Shown: positions 1 to 5,409 of the stretch, one piece after another
Layout of the letters: the number at the start of each line of letters is the position of its first letter
How positions within the stretch are numbered: position 1 is the stretch's first letter
Assembly (NCBI GenBank): GCA_031279295.1
Contig: JAITIT010000021.1
Location: 1-10,518 of the forward strand
Length of the DNA stretch: 10,518 bases
Origin: Holosporales bacterium
GTDB lineage: Bacteria; Pseudomonadota; Alphaproteobacteria; RUG11792
Reading direction: 5' to 3'
Made by a program: the position numbers and the translations under genes
Notes under the pieces: generated by a model
Databases searched by the model: none
Told to the model about the DNA's origin: nothing
What the model saw: only the letters and a program-made list of their open reading frames with translations

Positions 1-15
1 TCTTGTTTGGGTTTG

Positions 16-885
16 ATGTATTCTATCCACAACACGCTGTGTCAGTTTTACGATGTTGTGTTCTTCTTAGTTGATGCATTTACGGGTGAGCCATTTAAGG
101 GAAACCCGGCTGGCGTCTGTGTGGTGGATAAATTTCCGTGCGATGAACAACTGCAAGAGGTAGCTAGGTATTTCAACTGGTCCGAGATTGCCTTCATAGC
201 AAGGATCAGTGATTCAGTTTTTCGGATCCGTTGGTTCTCTCCGCTGGACGAAGCACCTCTATGCGGGCATGCAACACTCGCTGCAGCACATGTGGTATTC
301 ACGCAGAATCTCATTCACTCGCATGATATAACCTTTATGTACAGCGGGGGCGAGATTGGAGTACGTACCACTGGTGATGGATTGATGACGATGTCATTCC
401 CAACCAAGCGGGTCTACAGATGCAATGATGTTCCGTTCGATGTAAACGATATAATCGGCATCAAACGATACACCGAAGTTGTATGTGATGAATTGCTGTA
501 CGTCATAGTTCTCCAGAACAAACATGACGTATTAGAGGCAATCCCAAACTTCGAGGCAATCAAAAGGATCGACTGCAGGGCAATTGCCATAACAGCTCTT
601 TGCGACAACCAATATGATTTCTGTTCGCGCTACTTTGCTCCAAGGGTCGGAATCTTTGAGGATCCAGTATGTGGCTCAATGCACTGTAGACTAGCTTGGT
701 ACTGGAGTACGATCCTTCACAAGGATACCTTCACTGCGTACCAGGCATCGAAGCGATCCGGAGTCCTGCATATCAGACTAATTGGTGACACAGTAGAGAT
801 ATCTGGGACTGCTGTGACGGTCTGTAAGATTGATTACATACCGATGCACACTTATCTGCGCACTGGCGTTTCCTTCGTCCAGTAG
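16..885 (+). CDS. PhzF-family isomerase/epimerase-like protein
   Basis: This is a PhzF-fold protein (phenazine biosynthesis PhzF / diaminopimelate-epimerase-like fold), a cytoplasmic family whose known members catalyse isomerisation; the substrate here cannot be read from sequence. Counting from the TTG at position 7, it shows VDAFTGEPFKGNPAGV (22-37), NWSE with the expected catalytic Glu60, GHAT (87-90, His88), EDPVCGS (218-224, Asp219 and Ser224) and the late SKRSGVLHIRL...ISGTAVTV block. These match the residues known to matter in PhzF (Glu, His, Asp, Ser), so the enzyme looks intact. The start is uncertain. The frame is open to the left edge, ATG at 16 and GTG at 58 are both possible, and neither has a clear ribosome site; GTG58 gives the most family-like N terminus. 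About 18 residues extend past the usual family end and overlap the convergent gene by 34 bases. Family assignment is strong; substrate is unknown. Confidence 0.88.
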   Translation: MYSIHNTLCQFYDVVFFLVDAFTGEPFKGNPAGVCVVDKFPCDEQLQEVARYFNWSEIAFIARISDSVFRIRWFSPLDEAPLCGHATLAAAHVVFTQNLIHSHDITFMYSGGEIGVRTTGDGLMTMSFPTKRVYRCNDVPFDVNDIIGIKRYTEVVCDELLYVIVLQNKHDVLEAIPNFEAIKRIDCRAIAITALCDNQYDFCSRYFAPRVGIFEDPVCGSMHCRLAWYWSTILHKDTFTAYQASKRSGVLHIRLIGDTVEISGTAVTVCKIDYIPMHTYLRTGVSFVQ

Positions 886-3884
886 ACCAGTTTACTACCA
901 TTAGCTCCATACAGATGCGTTAGCGATTCGCTAACGAACGTTATCCTATGTGCATACCTCCTAGTTATCTCATTCATCGCATCTTTGAACACCTCTGGAT
1001 CGAAGTGTTCTGCCATGATTGAAAGTGCTTCTTCCACCGTGCTCGGCAACTCTGCTCCCGCACCTATCAAGTTCATAGCTGCATTAGTTTTCTCGACATT
1101 GTTGTTCGTCAGTTTCATTAACGTATTCACTACCGTATTTACCGCTAGGTCGGTAAGCCTACCGCCTCGTGGACCAGTTGTTCTATTAACACTAGGTACA
1201 GCCTCTTCTCCTCTGCGCGGATTGCGTACCGAGGCTCCACCACCGGTTTGTACCGTTATCGGCCTGCTACTCCTAGCATCATAGCTCGGCTGCTTTGGTG
1301 ATATCGCAAGCCTATCATCCCTATCACTGTACCTTAACTGTAGTGATTGCCTATTGTCACCTCTATCATCATATCTCCGCCGCTGCGGTTCTATCAATGA
1401 TACCTGTGATACAGCTGGAGCTACTGGGACTGGTGTTGATACTCGAGATACCTGTGGTACTACTGGAGTAGATACCTGTGATACAGCTGGAGCTACTGGG
1501 ACTGATGTTGATACTCGAGATACCTGTGGTACTACTGAAGTAGATACCTGTGATACAGCTGGAGCTACTGGGACTGATGTTGATACCCGAGATACCTGTG
1601 GTACTACTGAAGTAGATACCTGTGGTGGTGTTACTTCCCTGTATCTATCATCATCGAGTCTCCGCTGCTGTGATTGCTTCCATTGTGAGGGGCCTCTGTC
1701 GTCAGTATCACGTTTCAGTTGTTGTCGTACTCCATTGTTTCCATTATTTCCTTCATCTCGCTTTTGCTTCCGCTGTAGCGCCGGCTTGCTATCATCTTCC
1801 CCATCATATCTCTGCTGCTGCCGTGACTGTTGTCGTGGTTCAGCACCACCCTTGCCATACCATTTCTGTGATTGCTGCTGTGGATTTTCTGCACTGTCAT
1901 AGTCATCATACATCCGTCCATCATATCTCTGCTGCTGCCGTGATTGTTGTGTGTTTCTGTAATCATTAGTCTCATACCACTGTTGCTGTAGCTGCTTCCT
2001 TGACGATTCATTGAAATCGACGGGAGACACTGGAGGTAGAATTGCTGGAACCATTGCCGACTGCATCGTGCTCCCATTATGAAATAGCGTAGCAATTTCT
2101 TCCTGGGTCAGTATTCCTCCCTCCCTCTTCCATGTGCCACTAAGCCTACTATTCAGCTTATCACGCTCCTCGGCAATCTTGCTTCGCTCCTGAACAACGC
2201 TGTTGTATTGCTCTGCAATCTTGCTTCGCTCTTGAATGGCCCCATTGTACTGCGCTGCTATGCTGTCACGCTCTGCAGTAATCTTGCTGTGTTCCTGAAG
2301 AGCACTGTTGTATTGCTCCGCAAGTTTGCTACGCTCCTGAAGAGCATTGTTATACTGTTCCGAAAGCTTACTGCTCTCTTGGAGCGCATTGTTGTATTGT
2401 GACGTCACATTGTCATACTGTGTCTTCAGCGCGCTAACAGACTGTGATAGTTCCTCATTTGCCATGTGCATCTCGGTCAGCTCAGTAGACAGCTCATCTA
2501 TGTATTCCAGCGTCCTGAGCTCGGCCTCCCTGCTTGCCTGTATGATTGCTTCGTAATCGGCCTTTATCTGGTTTGCCTTCGTCACAGTCTCCTTGATTTG
2601 GGAAGTCAGTCGCATGATCGCTATCTTGTTCTCGTTAGCCTTCCTTTGGGCTTCAGCTTCCGCAACCGTCAGTTTAGTCTGCAGATCATCTAGCTCTGTG
2701 AGGAGTCTGATTTCAGTCTCCTGGTAGGCGAGTATCATATCGGTCAGCTTCTTCTTCTCACCCTCCGCCTCCTTCTGCATCTCGTCTTCCCGCTTCTTAG
2801 AACCAAGCTCGGCGGCCTTTAAATTGTTCAGTTGTGTTTCCAGTGAACCCTTCAGTTGAGTAATCTCATTCCGCAGTATCTCAGCCTCCACCAAGTATGC
2901 CTCCTCGGCTCCCGCATAACTCTTCTTGCTCTCTTCAGCCATCTGCTGTACCTTCGTGAGCTCATCCACCTTCTGGTTTAGCTGCGCAGTCCAACTGGCA
3001 ATCTCTGAGTTAAGGCGTTGCACCTCTTGTTCGTGCATATTCTTAAGCGATTCAATCTCCTTCGTGGTCGATTCTTCTAGCTGCTTCCTAGCTTCCTCTG
3101 CTGCCTGCACCTGTGCGCTGAGTTCGTTTTTCTCGGCTTCTCTAGCCTCTACATTACTGCGTAATGTTACAACTTCCCCAGTAAGTTTCTCCTGCTCTTG
3201 CTTGGCTTGCGCTGTTGCATCGTCCCGCTCCTTAGCAAGTCTATTGACTTCTTGCTGAGCGGCAGCCAATTTATCAGCAGCATCCTTCGCTGCAGCTGCC
3301 CACGAAGTCTTCGCGCTATCCCTTTCCTTTGCGACACGATCGAGATTTATCTTCAGCTTCGTAGCCTCTGTTTCTTTGGTTTTGAGTTCAGCAGTCTTGT
3401 CGCTAAGATCCGTACTGATCTTAGCTAGATTTGCTGTAGCTGCATTCTTCTCGCTAGTTATCTTGTCGAGATTCTCTTTCAACCTGTTGTTCTCCTCCTG
3501 CTGTGTTTTTAGCTCAGCAGTCCGTACGTTGAGATCGGCAGTCGTCTTTGAGGTGATTTTGGTGTTTTCGGCCTGCGCTGCTGATATTTCGTTACGCTCG
3601 TTCATTACATTTGACAGCTGGCTATTAAGCGAGTTCACCTGTTGCATCCATCGGTTCCTCTCCGCCTCAACAGCGGCTTTCTTCTCCGCTTCGGCCATTG
3701 CTCTTGTTGTTAAGGCAGAAGCCTCATGAATCATCACTGTTACAGCAGTGATAATGGTAATACATACCGGTCTGCTCCTACGTACGTTCTTCGAGATTCG
3801 GGAGACGCCACTTATCTGCGTATGACTATGGCATCCGCTACCTCTGATATCTGTGATTGTACGTTTGCCACAGGCCTCTACCAT
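852..3884 (-). CDS. Large exported coiled-coil protein with tandem repeats, unknown function
   Basis: I do not recognise a family for this 1010-residue protein. Order of parts: a charged leader (1-39); a short hydrophobic stretch VCITIITAVTVMI (40-52) followed by an AxA-type cleavage motif (Ala55-Ser-Ala57), which looks like a Sec signal; an almost continuous coiled coil (about 63-580) rich in Glu, Lys, Ala and Gln; a short linker; a Gln/Arg/Tyr/Asp-rich low-complexity zone (about 630-755) with QQSRQQQRYDG twice; three 24-residue V/S/P repeats (757-829); a basic RYDDR-type zone; and a less repetitive, probably folded C-terminal segment (about 905-1010). The ATG at 3884 is backed by a strong GGGGAGG nine bases upstream, although it gives an unusually long leader before the hydrophobic core. 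It follows the 433-residue gene by 37 bases on the same strand, so the two are probably co-transcribed. Its 3' end overlaps the PhzF gene by 34 bases. An exported structural, surface or effector role is plausible but not shown. Confidence 0.85.
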   Translation of the reverse strand: MVEACGKRTITDIRGSGCHSHTQISGVSRISKNVRRSRPVCITIITAVTVMIHEASALTTRAMAEAEKKAAVEAERNRWMQQVNSLNSQLSNVMNERNEISAAQAENTKITSKTTADLNVRTAELKTQQEENNRLKENLDKITSEKNAATANLAKISTDLSDKTAELKTKETEATKLKINLDRVAKERDSAKTSWAAAAKDAADKLAAAQQEVNRLAKERDDATAQAKQEQEKLTGEVVTLRSNVEAREAEKNELSAQVQAAEEARKQLEESTTKEIESLKNMHEQEVQRLNSEIASWTAQLNQKVDELTKVQQMAEESKKSYAGAEEAYLVEAEILRNEITQLKGSLETQLNNLKAAELGSKKREDEMQKEAEGEKKKLTDMILAYQETEIRLLTELDDLQTKLTVAEAEAQRKANENKIAIMRLTSQIKETVTKANQIKADYEAIIQASREAELRTLEYIDELSTELTEMHMANEELSQSVSALKTQYDNVTSQYNNALQESSKLSEQYNNALQERSKLAEQYNSALQEHSKITAERDSIAAQYNGAIQERSKIAEQYNSVVQERSKIAEERDKLNSRLSGTWKREGGILTQEEIATLFHNGSTMQSAMVPAILPPVSPVDFNESSRKQLQQQWYETNDYRNTQQSRQQQRYDGRMYDDYDSAENPQQQSQKWYGKGGAEPRQQSRQQQRYDGEDDSKPALQRKQKRDEGNNGNNGVRQQLKRDTDDRGPSQWKQSQQRRLDDDRYREVTPPQVSTSVVPQVSRVSTSVPVAPAVSQVSTSVVPQVSRVSTSVPVAPAVSQVSTPVVPQVSRVSTPVPVAPAVSQVSLIEPQRRRYDDRGDNRQSLQLRYSDRDDRLAISPKQPSYDARSSRPITVQTGGGASVRNPRRGEEAVPSVNRTTGPRGGRLTDLAVNTVVNTLMKLTNNNVEKTNAAMNLIGAGAELPSTVEEALSIMAEHFDPEVFKDAMNEITRRYAHRITFVSESLTHLYGANGSKLVYWTKETPVRR
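918..936. repeat. Near-perfect 19-base palindrome at convergent gene ends
   Basis: CGTTAGCG-ATT-CGCTAACG can form an 8-bp stem with a three-base loop. It lies 33 bases past the PhzF stop and inside the last codons of the minus-strand coiled-coil gene. There is no following T-run on either strand, so a standard intrinsic terminator is not supported. It might still act as an RNA 3' end stabiliser for the PhzF transcript, or be coincidence. Confidence 0.35.
1399..1614 (-). repeat. Three tandem 72-base repeats (24-residue units)
   Basis: Three near-identical 72-base units at 1399-1470, 1471-1542 and 1543-1614 lie within the coiled-coil gene. Each encodes a 24-residue unit starting VSTSVVPQVSR and continuing VSTSVPVAPAVSQ, itself an imperfect duplication of about 11 and 13 residues. 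The copy nearest the C terminus has Pro in place of two Ser. The unit is a multiple of three, so copy-number change keeps the frame. High nucleotide identity suggests recent or ongoing expansion. Confidence 0.95.
1801..1950 (-). repeat. Duplicated 33-base Gln/Arg-rich coding segment
   Basis: 1801-1833 and 1918-1950 are direct copies with one mismatch, 117 bases (39 codons) apart. Both encode the QQSRQQQRYDG core of the low-complexity zone. Related but more decayed versions lie between them, which points to a longer unit that expanded and then diverged. Confidence 0.8.
2157..2403 (-). repeat. Degenerate 42-base (14-residue) coiled-coil repeats
   Basis: This stretch encodes about residues 495-577: five copies of a two-heptad unit of the form QYNNALQERSKLAE, the third followed by a seven-residue insert (TAERDSIAA region) and the last by ERDKLNSRL. 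The 14-residue period equals two heptads, so the coiled-coil register is kept. The DNA copies are recognisable but diverged, older than the 72-base repeats. Confidence 0.85.
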
Positions 3885-3893
3885 CTCTTAACG

Positions 3894-3901
3894 CCTCCCC
3901 C
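3894..3901 (-). promoter_or_regulatory. Strong ribosome binding site of the coiled-coil gene
   Basis: On the minus strand this reads GGGGGAGG, nine bases before the ATG at 3884. It is the main reason for choosing that start over in-frame internal codons such as the Met at residue 63, which has only a weak site and would lose the signal sequence. Confidence 0.7.
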
Positions 3902-3921
3902 GTTTAGTCGTTATCACACTG

Positions 3922-5223
3922 CTACGGTCCGTAGCACCTGAGCATCACCGTGCTTTTGCCATCCTGTGCTCCACCACTACGTTCATCTGCGCTATCTGAA
4001 ATTACGTTGCACTGAAGCATAACTGAGTTTTTACCATCGCCCATTTCCTGTGGTTGTCTACTTTGGCCTCCCATACCATACTCCTCAACGTTAGCTCTTT
4101 GGTTGGATTCGTACCCTCTTTGGACACGGTGATTGTTGTATGCTTCTCCGCCTCCATGATTGTACTGTGGTGGACTATCATAGTTGTCGTTCTGTCCCTG
4201 TCTCCGTGCACCGCCGTTATGTCCGTTGTATTCAGCGCCTCCTCTGTATCCTACGTCATTGACATACCCAGGCTGTGCCCCATGGCGTTCTTGATCGTAG
4301 TACCCATATTCATTGGATTGCCGACCCACTCCCAGTTGTCCCTGTGGACATTGCTGATATCGTCGGTTGTCATATCTCAGTGAACCAAATTCACCGACCT
4401 TCTTATCCCGCTGATATGACATTAGCTGATCATGGGCTCCTTGTAATTGTGTATCCTCTGACGTAGTTGAACCAGCTTGCGATTCAAGATGCCCCTGCAT
4501 GGCAGCACCAGATCTATTATCATTAGCGATCTTATCCTTCAGTCTCTCTACGTCCGACGTGACAAACACCCACTGATCTCTAATCTCGTCTGGAAAGACT
4601 GTTCCATCTGGGGGCGTATACACAGTTCCATCTTTTGTAACTATCCTCATTACTGACTGTGACTGTACGGATTCAGCGCCATGAACTGGCATTGCAGGTA
4701 CCGCTGGCGTTACTGTTTGATTAGGTAATACAGGAGTTATAGTCTGAGCGAGTGGCACCTGTGTTGTATTCTGGGGTGATATAGTCGGTGCTATGGGAGT
4801 TACCTGAGGCATAGGAGTTACCTGAGGCATAGGCGTCGTCTGTGGCATTGCCGTTACCTGCGGTATTGCTGTAACTTGCGCGTTCGGTACCGCTGCCACG
4901 GGGGTTACTACGTTAGTGACTCCAGGTATTGGAGTGACACCACCGCCTTGCGGGAGCGGGTCAGCCCCAACTATTGGCGCTGTTAACGTGTTATTGGTTT
5001 GCATATTAGTAAGTGTCGGAAGTGGAGTTATTGCTGCGCCAGTTACTGGCTGGTTAGGCACTGATGGAATCGGTGTAACCTGTGCGGCTCCTGCCTGCAT
5101 CCCACCCGTTGCCATATTAATGTTATTTACCATGTCGGCTGCAGTCTGCATATCCGCTGCTTCAGCAAGGTTCACCGTTATTGCGGTAATCACCAGCGTC
5201 GTCAGCTTGCGTATTGACTTCAT
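3922..5223 (-). CDS. Exported Pro/Thr-repeat and Tyr/Gln/Gly-rich protein, unknown function
   Basis: No family recognised. From the ATG at 5223 it is 433 residues. It opens with a clear Sec signal peptide, MKSIRKL then TTLVITAITVNL, with cleavage predicted after AEA (residue 22). A Pro/Thr/Val-rich region follows (about 48-180), with five hexapeptide repeats of the form QVTPMP. A short stretch that could fold (about 190-235, including VTKDGTVYTPPDGTVFPDE) precedes a long tail rich in Tyr, Gly, Gln, Asn and Arg (about 240-395), which looks disordered or prion-like. The C terminus carries two copies of DGKxxVMLxC, each with one Cys. ATG 5223 is preferred over the GTG at 5244 because the signal peptide begins there and GGGGAGG lies 12 bases upstream; the GTG overlaps that site. 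It is the first gene of a unit with the 1010-residue protein and is divergent from tssF. An envelope or secreted role is inferred from the signal peptide only. Confidence 0.83.
   Translation of the reverse strand: MKSIRKLTTLVITAITVNLAEAADMQTAADMVNNINMATGGMQAGAAQVTPIPSVPNQPVTGAAITPLPTLTNMQTNNTLTAPIVGADPLPQGGGVTPIPGVTNVVTPVAAVPNAQVTAIPQVTAMPQTTPMPQVTPMPQVTPIAPTISPQNTTQVPLAQTITPVLPNQTVTPAVPAMPVHGAESVQSQSVMRIVTKDGTVYTPPDGTVFPDEIRDQWVFVTSDVERLKDKIANDNRSGAAMQGHLESQAGSTTSEDTQLQGAHDQLMSYQRDKKVGEFGSLRYDNRRYQQCPQGQLGVGRQSNEYGYYDQERHGAQPGYVNDVGYRGGAEYNGHNGGARRQGQNDNYDSPPQYNHGGGEAYNNHRVQRGYESNQRANVEEYGMGGQSRQPQEMGDGKNSVMLQCNVISDSADERSGGAQDGKSTVMLRCYGP
4789..4878 (-). repeat. Five 18-base repeats encoding QVTxxP hexapeptides
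   Basis: Five consecutive 18-base units encode QVTAIP, QVTAMP, QTTPMP, QVTPMP and QVTPIA within the 433-residue protein. The middle copies are closest at DNA level. Looser VTPIP and VTPVxxxP versions flank the block, so the whole Pro/Thr region probably grew by short duplications and may form an extended wall- or envelope-spanning linker. Confidence 0.85.
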
Positions 5224-5235
5224 AGTTTTGCTCGT

Positions 5236-5242
5236 CCTCCCC
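5236..5242 (-). promoter_or_regulatory. Ribosome binding site of the 433-residue protein
   Basis: GGGGAGG on the minus strand lies 12 bases before the ATG at 5223, a slightly long spacing. It overlaps the alternative GTG at 5244-5242 and so argues against that start. Confidence 0.55.
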
Positions 5243-5269
5243 ACGCGCGCTTACTCTGTCTCGTGCTCG

Positions 5270-5299
5270 AGACTCTTTCAGCTTTCTGAACTAGAGTCT
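5270..5299 (-). promoter_or_regulatory. Leader hairpin upstream of the exported-protein unit
   Basis: The arms AGACTCT-TTCAG and CTGAA-CT-AGAGTCT pair as 7 plus 5 bp with a two-base bulge and a CTTT loop. On the minus strand a run of seven T precedes the stem rather than following it, so it does not fit an intrinsic terminator in either direction. If the minus-strand promoter lies in the AT-rich stretch around 5311-5360, the hairpin falls in the mRNA leader, about 27 bases before the ribosome site, where it could stabilise the message or regulate it. Confidence 0.4.
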
Positions 5300-5361
5300 A
5301 AAAAAACAATGTTAATTTTCCGTTAACCTATATAGAATTTTCCTGCCGGACTCGAATTAAT

Positions 5362-5390
5362 TTGAATGAAAAAGACCGTGCAACTATGAC
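5362..5390 (+). promoter_or_regulatory. Candidate sigma-70-type promoter for tssF
   Basis: TTGAAT at 5362-5367 and TATGAC at 5385-5390 are spaced by 17 bases. Each matches the consensus at four of six positions. Transcription would start near 5397, giving a very short leader before the ATG at 5410. The AT-rich stretch 5311-5335, with TATATAG, could instead hold one or both divergent promoters. Confidence 0.35.
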
Positions 5391-5409
5391 TTCCCACCGA
5401 GAATAAGGC

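Noticed and set aside
1399..1614. CRISPR-like array
   Set aside because: The repeats are directly tandem, with no unique spacers, and lie in frame inside a coding region.
1354..1902. A 182-codon + strand frame rich in Cys, Asp and Thr with internal repeats
   Set aside because: It is antisense to the 72-base repeats of the coiled-coil gene. A repeat unit divisible by three without stops leaves several frames open. It has no ribosome site or recognisable domain.
2926..3729. Long + strand frames rich in Ser, Cys, Phe and Leu
   Set aside because: These are antisense to the Glu/Lys/Ala/Gln-rich coiled coil, whose codons give such residues on the other strand.
4916..5326. A 136-codon + strand frame that looks like a membrane protein
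   Set aside because: It lies antisense to the signal peptide and Pro/Thr repeats of the 433-residue protein and runs into the control region. The hydrophobicity comes from the complement of that composition.
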